DNA of 13,247 nucleotides, from NCBI GenBank assembly GCA_021156265.1, contig JAJNBR010000044.1, positions 1-13,247 on the forward strand, read 5' to 3'. The notes beneath the pieces were generated by a model, which was given only the letters and a program-made list of their open reading frames with translations, was not told where the DNA came from and ran no database searches. Source of the DNA: Flavipsychrobacter sp. (GTDB lineage Bacteria > Bacteroidota > Bacteroidia > Chitinophagales > Chitinophagaceae). Made by a program: the position numbers and the translations under genes. Within the stretch, counting starts at the first letter, position 1; every line of letters starts with the position of its first letter. Shown one piece after another: positions 6,679 to 13,247 of this stretch.

Positions 6679-7467
6679 CTAGATAGAGCCCGTACGGCCT
6701 CCGTCAACGGGTATACTGGTACCATTGATATAGCTAGCAGCACCCGATGACAGGAATGCAACAAGCGATGCGATCTCCTCGGGCTGGCCAAAACGTTTGG
6801 CCGGTATCTCTTCCAGCATTTCCTTTTCCACTTCTTGCTGTGCAAGCCCGGTTTTAGACGCTTTATTATTAATAATGGCATCCAGCCTGCCTGTTGCTGT
6901 TGCTCCCGGTAGCACATTATTGACTGTAATACCGTACTGCCCCAGTTCGTTGGCCATGGTTTTGGCCCACGATGCCACAGCCCCGCGAATAGTGTTGGAT
7001 ACACCCAATCCCTTCAGCGGTATCTTCACCGAGGTAGAGATAACGTTGATGATACGGCCATAACCTACCTGCTTCATACCTGTTATTACAGCTGTAGCCA
7101 GGATGTGGTTGCAGATAAGGTGCTGGCTAAAGGCCTGCAGAAATGCGTCCAGCTTTGCATCCACTATTGGACCCGCTGCCGGTCCGCCACTATTATTTAC
7201 CAGTATATGAACGGTTGTTTGCTGTACCAGCTTATTCACCTGCTCGCCCACTTGCTCCGGATGAGCGAAATCGGCCACGAGGTAACTATGTTTCTGTCCT
7301 TTAGAGCTATCCAGTTCAGCTACTGCTTTTTTCAGCGCATCCTCGTTGCGGGCTATAAGTATGCAGGTCGCGCCCAGGCCAGCCAGCGACTGTGCCGAAG
7401 CAAAACCTATACCCTGGGTGCTGCCGGCTACCAGCGCCGTTTTACCCTCCAGGTTTAATGATAACAT
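6679..7467 (-). CDS. Short-chain dehydrogenase/reductase family protein lacking the catalytic Tyr and Lys
   Basis: 262 residues from the ATG at 7465-7467 (MLSLNLEGKTALVAG). A TTG-initiated extension to 7503 is rejected as it adds nothing family-like. The Rossmann cofactor motif is GSTQGIG (15-21, canonical TGxxxGIG), NNSGG at 91-95 replaces NNAG, and the C-terminus has the usual IPVDGG. The catalytic Ser is present (about 144, in NVISTS), but the residue 13 positions later, normally Tyr, is Ser157, and the Lys four further on is Arg161. Spacing to the downstream ANELGQYGITVN block matches normal SDRs, so these are substitutions, not misalignment. It resembles the BKR-like subgroup of SDRs known for imperfect active-site motifs. 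The protein is cytoplasmic and its substrate is unknown. The gene lies 58 bp after the RibD_C-like gene in the same direction and is probably co-transcribed with it. Confidence 0.88.
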   Translation of the reverse strand: MLSLNLEGKTALVAGSTQGIGFASAQSLAGLGATCILIARNEDALKKAVAELDSSKGQKHSYLVADFAHPEQVGEQVNKLVQQTTVHILVNNSGGPAAGPIVDAKLDAFLQAFSQHLICNHILATAVITGMKQVGYGRIINVISTSVKIPLKGLGVSNTIRGAVASWAKTMANELGQYGITVNNVLPGATATGRLDAIINNKASKTGLAQQEVEKEMLEEIPAKRFGQPEEIASLVAFLSSGAASYINGTSIPVDGGRTGSI

Positions 7468-7525
7468 AATTGGGATTTGGCGCGAATTTAGCAATTCCGC
7501 CAATTGGACAGCGATTTAATTCTGT

Positions 7526-8047
7526 TTAGCTCTTTATCGTGTATTTGACAGATACCAGTCCCGTATCATACGTCTTCGATTCCAGCAGCTCCAGGTGTAC
7601 ACGCCCTTTAATATTGTGAAACAGCGGCTTCCCTTCCCCCAGCAATATAGGGTGAATGGATAACCACAGTTCATCCACCAGCCCGGCATTCATCAGCGAT
7701 GCAGTGAGCGACGCACCTCCAAATAACCATATATCTTTCCCTGCCTGGCTTTTGATATCCTTCACAGCAGGTTCGAAATCACCCGATATCACTATCGCAC
7801 CGTTGTTGAGATGGGTAAGCGTATTGGAGAATACATATTCCTTCATCTTCGGCATCCAGCCCGGCTTCACGTCCTTATTAGCCAGCAACAGCTCATAGCT
7901 CTTCCGGCCGATGAAGGCAGTATCTACCCGTTCGAAGAATTCAGACAGGCCATAATCCTGGTCTGTAAAACACCAGTCGTATTCGCCTTTGGGACCTTCA
8001 ATAAAACCATCGAGGCTGACAGCAAGACCAAGGATAACTTTTCGCAT
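7526..8047 (-). CDS. Dihydrofolate reductase-like / RibD C-terminal domain family protein
   Basis: 173 residues from the ATG at 8045-8047 (MRKVILGLAVSLDGFIEGP). A TTG start three codons upstream is possible but less likely. The fold family shows in SLDGFI at 11-16, IGRKSYE at 46-52, WLFGGASL at 107-114 (the cofactor-binding glycine pair), and DELWLSIHPILLGEGKPLF at 125-143. This is the pattern of the small single-domain YwjB/YyaP-like members of the RibD_C family. These are presumed NADPH-dependent reductases, but their substrates are mostly unknown. The length is typical for such stand-alone proteins and too short for a RibD deaminase-reductase. There is no signal peptide, so it is cytoplasmic. 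It heads a probable two-gene unit with the SDR gene and is divergent from the TonB receptor gene across 136 bp. I cannot assign a substrate. Confidence 0.88.
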   Translation of the reverse strand: MRKVILGLAVSLDGFIEGPKGEYDWCFTDQDYGLSEFFERVDTAFIGRKSYELLLANKDVKPGWMPKMKEYVFSNTLTHLNNGAIVISGDFEPAVKDIKSQAGKDIWLFGGASLTASLMNAGLVDELWLSIHPILLGEGKPLFHNIKGRVHLELLESKTYDTGLVSVKYTIKS

Positions 8048-8183
8048 AGACTGCAAGTTAAGAAATGACCTGAGTGTATGAAAAAACCGGGATGCAATTC
8101 TTTCTGCCTATTGTCTGATTAAGATTCGCAATACGCTTTGAGTTTTTAACCCCGTTAATTTGCACCAAACCAAGTAACACATC
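8048..8183. promoter_or_regulatory. Divergent intergenic region between the RibD_C-like gene and the TonB receptor gene
   Basis: This 136-bp stretch must carry promoters for both directions. On the plus strand TTAATTTG (8155-8162) is one mismatch from TAnnTTTG and leaves a leader of about 20 nt; TTTG at 8137-8140 lies upstream but only 14 bp away, shorter than usual. I see no clear minus-strand -7 element. Exact promoters are not resolved. Confidence 0.25.
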
Positions 8184-10613
8184 ATGCGCATAATTCTTGT
8201 TGTTCTCTCAGCCCTGCTTCTGTATTCCAGTGGAGCCGCACAATCCACCGGTGTCCTGGAAGGCATTGTGAGGGACAAGAACACACAAGCCGCACTTCCC
8301 GGAATTATTATTACGATCGAGGGAACGGAACTTGGTACAGCCAGTGACGAGAACGGAGGCTTCCGGCTTTCCGGCATTCCGGCAGAGACCTACAACATAA
8401 AGGCTCAGGGTACAGGCTTTCAGCCATTGGTTATTTATAATATCGTAATTACGTCGGGCAATGTGCAACCACTCACTATCGAACTGCTGGAAAACAAGGT
8501 ATCGTTGACCGAGGTAGTGGTGAAGGTAAGCCCCTTCCGGAAAAATGCAGAAACGCCTTTGTCTGTCCAATCGTTGTCGGCGCAGGAAATAAAAAGCAAC
8601 CCGGGCGGCAACTTCGATATTTCACGTGTGATCCAGGCGTTTCCGGGTGTCGGCGGTACGTCTGGCTCAGTCGGTGGCTACAGGAATGACCTTATTATCC
8701 GTGGTGGAGCGCCCAACGAAAACGTTTACTACCTGGACGGCATCGAGGTGCCGGTCATTAACCATTTTGCTACCCAGGGTAGCGCAGGAGGACCCACCGG
8801 CATTGTAAATATCTCTTTTATAGAAGATGTAAGTTTGTACACAAGCGCCTTCCCTGCCCGTTATGATAACCCCTTATCCGGCGTTTTGCAGCTCAAGCAA
8901 CGCAAAGCCAACCAGGATAAGATCCAACACAACCTGCGGTTGAGCGCAACCGAGATCGCTTATACTACTGATGGCCCGATAAGCAACAAGGTTTCTTTTC
9001 TTGCTTCTGCACGGCGCTCCTACCTGCAGTTGCTCTTCCGTGCGCTACAGGTGCCGATCCAGCCCTCTTACTGGGATTTTCAGTACAAGATCGATTATAA
9101 GATCAGCCCGGATCTTTCTTTCTATACCATAGGTATCGGCGCCATCGATAACTTCTCGTTCCTTACGCCTGATGACCAGACACCAGAAAATATTTATATC
9201 CTGAAAAGCAATCCACTCATCAACCAGTGGAATTATACCAATGGCTATGGCTTACGCAAACTAATAAAGGGCGGCTATTGGAATCTTACGGCCAGCAGGA
9301 ATATGCTCAACAACAGCCTCGACAAATTTGAAGACAATCAGAATCCACAGGAAACGCAGCGGATTCTCAAAATCCGCTCGGAAGAAATCGAAAATAAGCT
9401 GCGTTTTGACTGGAACCGCTTTTACAAACGCTGGAGCCTGAGCTGGGGCGTAATGACGCAATACGATGAGTTCAAAAATGATAGTTACATACGGCTTCGC
9501 TCAGAGTTAAAAGACGTGAATGGCAATATTCTGCAGCCATCGGTAGTATTACAAGGAAATACTGCACTTGACCTTTGGCGCTATGGCGCCTTCGCCCAGG
9601 CAGCAACCAAACTTTTTAAAGAACGGCTCGATCTGTCGCTTGGTTTGCGCACAGATGGCAACAGCTTCACCGATAACGGCAACAACTTTAGCGAAACGCT
9701 TTCGCCACGGTTAGCCGCGTCTTTGCTACTAATCGAAAATCTTAAATTCAGTACCTCTGTCGCGCGATATTATAAGATCCCCACTTACACGGTACTGGGA
9801 TTTCAAAATGCAGGCAACTATGTCAATCGAAGCAGTAAGTATATCCAAAGCGATCACCTTGTAGCTGGTTTTGAATATTTGCCCTGGCAAAGCGGCCGCT
9901 TTACGCTGGAAGGGTTTTACAAATGGTACGATAACTATCCTGTATCGTTGATAGATGGAATATCACTGGCTAACAAAGGCGGCGACTTTAATATACTAGG
10001 CAATGAACCGGTGGGCAGTACAGGTAAAGGCCGCAGCCTGGGTGTCGAATTTCAGTTTCAGCAAAAGCTAACCAGGAACATATTCGCTATCGTATCGTAT
10101 ACTTACTACAAAAGCGAATTTACCAATGCTTCAGGCAGCTATATACCGGCTTCGTGGGACAACAGACATCTTCTATCGTTCATAGGCGGCTATAAATTCA
10201 AACGCAACTTTGAATTGGGCATTAAATTCCGCTACCAGGGCGGGGCACCCTATACCCCATTCGACCTGCAGGCATCTCAGCTGAACTACCTATCTACCGG
10301 GCAGGGCGTATACGATAATACCCAATTCAATACAGCGCGCCTTGGTTCTTTTAATTCGATGGACATAAGGTTGGATAAAAAATGGAATTTCAAAAAATGG
10401 AGCATAGACCTGTACCTCGATGTATCCAATGCTTATGGCAGCGTTCAGCCTGAATACCCTAAATACACATTCGCGCGTACCGTTGACAACACAGCATTTG
10501 CCACTACTGACGGGCAGCCGATAAAACCTGATGGAAGCAATGCCGTTCCCCTGCTGCTTACCGAAAATGATGCTGTAATTATACCGACGGTAGGGTTTAT
10601 ACTTGAATTCTAA
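8184..10613 (+). CDS. TonB-dependent outer-membrane receptor with N-terminal carboxypeptidase-regulatory-like domain
   Basis: 809 residues from the ATG at 8184. A signal peptide (MRIILVVLSALLLYSSGAAQ, cleavage near residue 20) leads into a carboxypeptidase-regulatory-like beta-sandwich at about 23-102 (GIVRDKNTQAALPG, then DENGGFRLSGIPAETY), common in Bacteroidota receptors. The plug follows at about 120-237, with IIRGGAPNENVYYLDGIEVP at 171-190 and the plug end FPARYDNPLSGVLQL. The remainder is a 22-strand-type beta-barrel with alternating aromatic strands, ending in VGFILEF with the C-terminal Phe typical of outer-membrane proteins. It imports or binds an unknown ligand using TonB energy. 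No SusD-like lipoprotein follows, so it is not a classic glycan SusCD pair; siderophore, vitamin, metal or peptide uptake are all open. It is transcribed alone and converges with a small lipoprotein gene across a hairpin terminator. Confidence 0.95.
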   Translation: MRIILVVLSALLLYSSGAAQSTGVLEGIVRDKNTQAALPGIIITIEGTELGTASDENGGFRLSGIPAETYNIKAQGTGFQPLVIYNIVITSGNVQPLTIELLENKVSLTEVVVKVSPFRKNAETPLSVQSLSAQEIKSNPGGNFDISRVIQAFPGVGGTSGSVGGYRNDLIIRGGAPNENVYYLDGIEVPVINHFATQGSAGGPTGIVNISFIEDVSLYTSAFPARYDNPLSGVLQLKQRKANQDKIQHNLRLSATEIAYTTDGPISNKVSFLASARRSYLQLLFRALQVPIQPSYWDFQYKIDYKISPDLSFYTIGIGAIDNFSFLTPDDQTPENIYILKSNPLINQWNYTNGYGLRKLIKGGYWNLTASRNMLNNSLDKFEDNQNPQETQRILKIRSEEIENKLRFDWNRFYKRWSLSWGVMTQYDEFKNDSYIRLRSELKDVNGNILQPSVVLQGNTALDLWRYGAFAQAATKLFKERLDLSLGLRTDGNSFTDNGNNFSETLSPRLAASLLLIENLKFSTSVARYYKIPTYTVLGFQNAGNYVNRSSKYIQSDHLVAGFEYLPWQSGRFTLEGFYKWYDNYPVSLIDGISLANKGGDFNILGNEPVGSTGKGRSLGVEFQFQQKLTRNIFAIVSYTYYKSEFTNASGSYIPASWDNRHLLSFIGGYKFKRNFELGIKFRYQGGAPYTPFDLQASQLNYLSTGQGVYDNTQFNTARLGSFNSMDIRLDKKWNFKKWSIDLYLDVSNAYGSVQPEYPKYTFARTVDNTAFATTDGQPIKPDGSNAVPLLLTENDAVIIPTVGFILEF

Positions 10614-10614
10614 G

Positions 10615-10645
10615 AACAGAATCCCTCCAAATGCTGGCTTCTGTT
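10615..10645 (+). repeat. Stem-forming inverted repeat directly after the TonB receptor stop
   Basis: AACAGAA (10615-10621) and TTCTGTT (10639-10645) are perfect 7-bp complements with a 17-base loop, starting 2 bp after the stop codon. No strong T-run follows. It may be a 3'-end hairpin that works with the stronger stem at 10680-10711, or chance. Confidence 0.2.
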
Positions 10646-10679
10646 TCTCAGGCAACTGTTTTAGCAATTGCCATACAAG

Positions 10680-10711
10680 TGCAAGGGCGGCACCACAGCG
10701 CCGCCCTTGCA
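10680..10711. terminator. Strong hairpin, probable (possibly bidirectional) terminator between converging genes
   Basis: TGCAAGGGCGGC (10680-10691) pairs perfectly with GCCGCCCTTGCA (10700-10711) around an 8-base loop, giving a 12-bp GC-rich stem. It sits between the 3' ends of two converging genes, exactly where a shared terminator is expected. On the plus strand it is followed by AAAATCTCTTTTG, which is only a modest U-tract; on the minus strand no U-run follows. The structure is certain; its efficiency as an intrinsic terminator is uncertain. Confidence 0.65.
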
Positions 10712-10730
10712 AAAATCTCTTTTGTAACCG

Positions 10731-10934
10731 TTACTTCACCTCACAACTCGTAGGCGTACACACACCACCATCATCTTTTGCCTTGCCGCTACCCGGAAGT
10801 GTTTTCGCTTCCACCATTTCCACTTCTACCGATTCTTTTTCTTTAACACTTCCGGGCTTGCACGAATACAGGGTTAACATCAGCCCCAGTATCGCAGTTA
10901 CAACTGCAGTTACAATCAAACCTTTCCACTTCAT
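10731..10934 (-). CDS. Small putative lipoprotein of unknown function
   Basis: 67 residues from the ATG at 10932-10934; an in-frame ATG at 10961 would give 76. The shorter form is preferred because it yields a compact leader: MKWKG, a hydrophobic stretch LIVTAVVTAILGLMLTL, then YSC with Cys25. The LYSC box has an off-consensus Tyr at -2, but the Ser-Cys-Lys-Pro-Gly context looks like a lipoprotein junction. The mature part would be about 43 residues, charged (KEKESVEVEMVEAK), with two cysteines near the end (Cys59 and Cys64, spaced by four). I recognise no family. It could instead be a single-pass membrane protein. It has its own space: a terminator precedes it on the same strand, 80-117 bp upstream of its start codon, and the shared hairpin follows. 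The coding call rests on the signal-like N-terminus and on its filling the gap; it is short, so some doubt remains. Confidence 0.6.
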   Translation of the reverse strand: MKWKGLIVTAVVTAILGLMLTLYSCKPGSVKEKESVEVEMVEAKTLPGSGKAKDDGGVCTPTSCEVK

Positions 10935-11099
10935 CGCTCGTATAAATGCCAATACTCTCATTAATCACTTGTTTAGTCTACAGCTCAAATCCGCTACTGT
11001 ACAATAAAAGAGCGTGCCAGCCCATCAGCGCCGTGTTAATAAAAAGAAAAAAGCACACAGGGATCTGTGCGCTTCTATTCAACAGTAAAAAACGAGTAT
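10935..11099 (-). other. Intergenic region between TPR-like gene and small lipoprotein gene
   Basis: 165 bp that hold the terminator of the TPR-like gene (11041-11073) and must hold a promoter for the small lipoprotein gene if it is independently expressed. I find no exact TAnnTTTG element on the minus strand here. The last 27 bp may be coding if the longer lipoprotein start at 10961 is used. Confidence 0.4.
11041..11073 (-). terminator. Rho-independent terminator of the TPR-like gene / receptor operon
   Basis: In minus-strand RNA, AGCGCACAG (plus 11065-11073) pairs with CUGUGUGCU (plus 11052-11060) around a 4-base loop. This makes a 9-bp stem with a single G-U wobble. It is followed at once by UUUUUCUUUUU (plus 11041-11051). 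The wobble sits so that the stem is complete only in the minus-strand transcript (A-C mismatch on the other strand), which fixes its direction. It lies 27 bp after the TPR gene stop codon. Confidence 0.88.
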
Positions 11100-11750
11100 T
11101 TAGTCGTCGCCTTTGCTTTGCTCAAACATATAGGCATTGGTAGTTTTGCCCCAATATGGTTTGGTAATATCCTCAGTTGATTCTTTTGCAAACAGTCCAT
11201 CGGCTTTCTCAAAATAGGGGAACGCCGCCTTCTTGCCACCACCAAACATTTTCGGCGTAAAGAATTTGCTCATACCCTTAAGGTGATAGATACGCGGATT
11301 GTTAGGATTGAGCTCCTTTGCTTTATCCAGGTTCTCATCGAATACCTTACCATACTTCTGCCAGCGCGCCTGTGGTTTTACTGCCATGCGTGCATTGGCC
11401 AGCATGCCGCGCAGCACATAAGTTTCATCGTTGTCTTTGCCTATCAGGCTAATAGCTTCGTCCAGTTCTTTATCTGCTTCGTCCAGGTAAGCATCGCGTT
11501 TTGCTTCGTCTTTCTCCATGTAAGAAAGAATGCCTTTGCTGTACGCATTGTAATAATGTGTAGACCATTCGCTGCCCCATTTTTTTGAGATCATGCTGAA
11601 CTTGTTGCCGGCATCTACTTTTTTCTGGTAATCCTGCGTAGAGTCGAAGGCAATAAAGGTTTTCTGCAGTGCCTCCTGGAAACTAGCCTGCCCTTTGCAG
11701 TTAACGATGCCTAAAGCGATCAGAGCTGTGAGTAAAATGTAACGTGTCAT
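11100..11750 (-). CDS. Secreted TPR-like protein encoded after a TonB receptor
   Basis: 216 residues from the ATG at 11748-11750. The N-terminus is a signal peptide (MTRYILLTALIALGIVNCKGQA); cleavage after GQA is the likeliest, since Asn before Cys18 makes a poor lipobox. The rest is helical with tetratricopeptide-like spacing: about 62-104 (YYNAYSKGILSYM... ADKELDEAISLIG), 106-147 (TYVLRGMLANARM...), and 135-185, which includes LDKAKELNPNNPRIYHLKG, a typical TPR helix-turn with the NPNN turn. A Gly/Lys loop (169-174) precedes a last helical pair. It is presumably periplasmic and binds protein, but no partner is identified. The gene is 33 bp downstream of a TonB-dependent receptor in the same direction and is followed by a strong terminator, so it is the last gene of that operon. 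No Shine-Dalgarno sequence precedes it. Function is unknown. Confidence 0.85.
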   Translation of the reverse strand: MTRYILLTALIALGIVNCKGQASFQEALQKTFIAFDSTQDYQKKVDAGNKFSMISKKWGSEWSTHYYNAYSKGILSYMEKDEAKRDAYLDEADKELDEAISLIGKDNDETYVLRGMLANARMAVKPQARWQKYGKVFDENLDKAKELNPNNPRIYHLKGMSKFFTPKMFGGGKKAAFPYFEKADGLFAKESTEDITKPYWGKTTNAYMFEQSKGDD

Positions 11751-11783
11751 GTTATTGGGTGGTTTTTATTTTTAGATGTTGAA

Positions 11784-13247
11784 TTAAAGTTCGTCCCTGT
11801 CAAATTCGGTGAGCGAAAAGTTAACGCCTACGAACACAGAACGGTACAACGCAGGGCGAACGGGTATAGTAGCGTTACCAGCAGCATCGTACCTGTAACC
11901 GAATACGTTCTTACTGTTAGTCAGGTTGTCCACACCGCCATATATCACCGTAAACCATTTTTTGATGGACGTCAGGTAATTGATGGCGATAGAAAGGTTG
12001 TGATAGTCCGGAGTGCGTCCGCTTAAGAAGTCACCTGGAATGGTCGTGAGTGTTTTATTGTATGGCCTTCCGCTGGCATAACTATAGGTGGTGTTGATCT
12101 GTGTTTGCCATTTAGGTATAAAATACTTGGTTACGATGTTGAGGTTGTGCGTAGCAATAAAGTCAGGCTGCACTTCCGCCAGGTAATTCTTGTAAATACG
12201 ACGCGTATCTATATAGCTGTACGATATCCAGTAATCAGCATTTTTGATGCTCTTTTTATCGCGCCAGAAAAGCTCAGCGCCTGTTGCATAGCCGTGGCCG
12301 GTACTATTCATTGAGTCCACTATTGGCCTTTGCGCAGACCCAGCCGGGTTAAACGGCTTATTTGGGTCAACCAGTTCGCGCACCAGTTGATCATAGTCTT
12401 TATAGTAACCTTCTACGCGCAGTATCCGGTCATTCTTCATTACCTGGTAGTTCGCTATGTAATGGATGGAGCGCTGAAAATCTGCTGTCGTTGGGGTGAA
12501 AAGTGAAAGTTGGTATGGATACAGGTATTGAGGGTCAGGAGTCTGGTAAAACACACCGCTCGCTAACGAGAACTGTGCATACTTGCCCGCTTTTATTGCC
12601 ATGGCTAGCCTGGGCGATACCGCACTTTTTTGCAGCAGCTGGCTATGCTCGTAACGTACACCCGGCTTGAATGCCAACCAGTGTAGTGGGGTCCAGTCGG
12701 CTTCTACATAACCCGCCAACTGTGTTTCGGTAAACTCGACATGGAGTGTATCGAATGTTTGATCGTATGTAAAGTTTTGCAGCTCGGTGCCGGCAAGTAT
12801 GCTCAGCCGGCTGTTCACATACCGTTTAGCCTCCGCACGTCCCTGGAGACGGTTATCTTTATTCAGCCCGTCCTGCGTATTCAATTTGAGATCATCCTGG
12901 TTAGCCGTATACGACCCCGCAACATACAGGTTCCATTTATCTTTCAGCATCTGCCTGTACGATATATTGCCATAGCCATATTGGTTCTTCACGCCAAAGT
13001 CCAATGTATCGGTCTCTTTACCAAGCGAAGGGTTGGGTACACGTGTGCCGCTGCTGAAGGTTGTATAGTTTACCAGGGCTTTGATGATGCCATCTTTATT
13101 GGGTTTGTGTACATATCTCGCTGAACCTCCACCACCTTTCGGCACATCATAAAAGTCCATGTTGGTCTTAGCGATACCATAAAAAGGCGACAGGTTATTA
13201 TAATAGGCCGAACCTTCAAGACTGGTATTCTTCAGCAACTTGGCACC
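11784..13247 (-). CDS. TonB-dependent receptor, C-terminal barrel part (5' end beyond the right edge)
   Basis: 487 residues plus a TAA stop at 11784-11786 are visible, and the frame is open to the right edge. The apparent TTG start at 13238 is just a leucine codon in a longer gene, as the upstream codons (Gly-Ala-Lys-Leu) continue the same frame. The sequence is a beta-barrel of alternating strands and loops. Typical receptor segments include FKPGVRYEHSQLLQKSAVSP, then GYATGAELFWRDKK and ISYSYIDTRRIY, a late barrel motif NINTTYSYASGRPYN-like (here QINTTYSYASGRPYNKTLTT), and VYGGVDNLTNSKNVFGYRY-like near the end (here IYGGVDNLTNSKNVFGYRY). The final residues (VFVGVNFSLTEFDRDEL) place the last strand 8 residues before the end, so it lacks a terminal Phe, which is less usual. 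The plug and N-terminal domain are outside the window. A TPR-like gene follows after 33 bp. Ligand unknown. Confidence 0.9.
   Translation of the reverse strand, partial: GAKLLKNTSLEGSAYYNNLSPFYGIAKTNMDFYDVPKGGGGSARYVHKPNKDGIIKALVNYTTFSSGTRVPNPSLGKETDTLDFGVKNQYGYGNISYRQMLKDKWNLYVAGSYTANQDDLKLNTQDGLNKDNRLQGRAEAKRYVNSRLSILAGTELQNFTYDQTFDTLHVEFTETQLAGYVEADWTPLHWLAFKPGVRYEHSQLLQKSAVSPRLAMAIKAGKYAQFSLASGVFYQTPDPQYLYPYQLSLFTPTTADFQRSIHYIANYQVMKNDRILRVEGYYKDYDQLVRELVDPNKPFNPAGSAQRPIVDSMNSTGHGYATGAELFWRDKKSIKNADYWISYSYIDTRRIYKNYLAEVQPDFIATHNLNIVTKYFIPKWQTQINTTYSYASGRPYNKTLTTIPGDFLSGRTPDYHNLSIAINYLTSIKKWFTVIYGGVDNLTNSKNVFGYRYDAAGNATIPVRPALYRSVFVGVNFSLTEFDRDEL

Noticed and set aside
7468..7503. TTG-initiated extension of the SDR protein
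   Set aside because: The ATG at 7465-7467 gives the usual short N-terminus before the cofactor strand; the extension adds unrelated residues.
8184..10613. SusC-type receptor of a polysaccharide utilisation locus
   Set aside because: No SusD-like gene, glycoside hydrolase or other locus member is adjacent on either side within the window.
13236..13238. Apparent start codon (TTG) of the right-edge receptor
   Set aside because: The frame stays open to the window edge and the protein begins mid-barrel, so the gene is truncated by the window and not short.
1..13247. CRISPR array, tRNA/rRNA, riboswitch, transposon, phage or defence genes
   Set aside because: I found no regularly spaced repeats, no tRNA-like cloverleaf, no transposase or recombinase motifs and no terminal inverted repeats around any gene; this was by eye, so small RNAs could be missed.

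Overview
The window looks like a chromosomal segment of a Bacteroidota bacterium, most likely of the Chitinophagaceae/Sphingobacteriales type (lineage inferred from gene content only). Three things point there: an alternative complex III (ACIII) operon of the Bacteroidota form, with the extended Tat signal on ActB; two TonB-dependent receptors, one of which visibly has an N-terminal carboxypeptidase-regulatory-like domain; and A/T-rich leaders without Shine-Dalgarno sequences at every start that can be judged.

Left half (1-6425, minus strand): actA-actB-actC-actD in the usual ACIII order, with gaps of 72, 59 and 40 bp. The set runs off the left edge inside actD, so actE, actF and any cytochrome oxidase genes would lie outside. 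ACIII oxidises menaquinol at the membrane and passes electrons through Fe-S clusters and c-type hemes to a cytochrome c or directly to an oxidase. ActA here has six CxxCH sites because a monoheme cytochrome domain precedes the pentaheme part. The 253-bp leader of actA holds a candidate promoter and three inverted repeats.

Middle (6679-8047, minus strand): a short-chain dehydrogenase/reductase homologue whose catalytic Tyr and Lys are replaced by Ser and Arg, preceded by a RibD_C/dihydrofolate-reductase-like protein. The two are 58 bp apart and probably co-transcribed.

Right half: a complete, apparently stand-alone TonB-dependent receptor on the plus strand (8184-10613), which converges on a small putative lipoprotein gene across a strong hairpin. 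Next comes a minus-strand pair: the C-terminal part of a second TonB receptor, running off the right edge, followed after 33 bp by a secreted TPR-like protein that ends in a clear rho-independent terminator. No SusD-like partner lies beside either receptor within the window.

I found no tRNA, rRNA, CRISPR array, insertion sequence or phage gene. Most of the window is ordinary core and envelope biology. The items most worth checking are the tyrosine-less SDR, the hexaheme ActA, the palindromes upstream of actA, the small lipoprotein, and the receptor/TPR pair.
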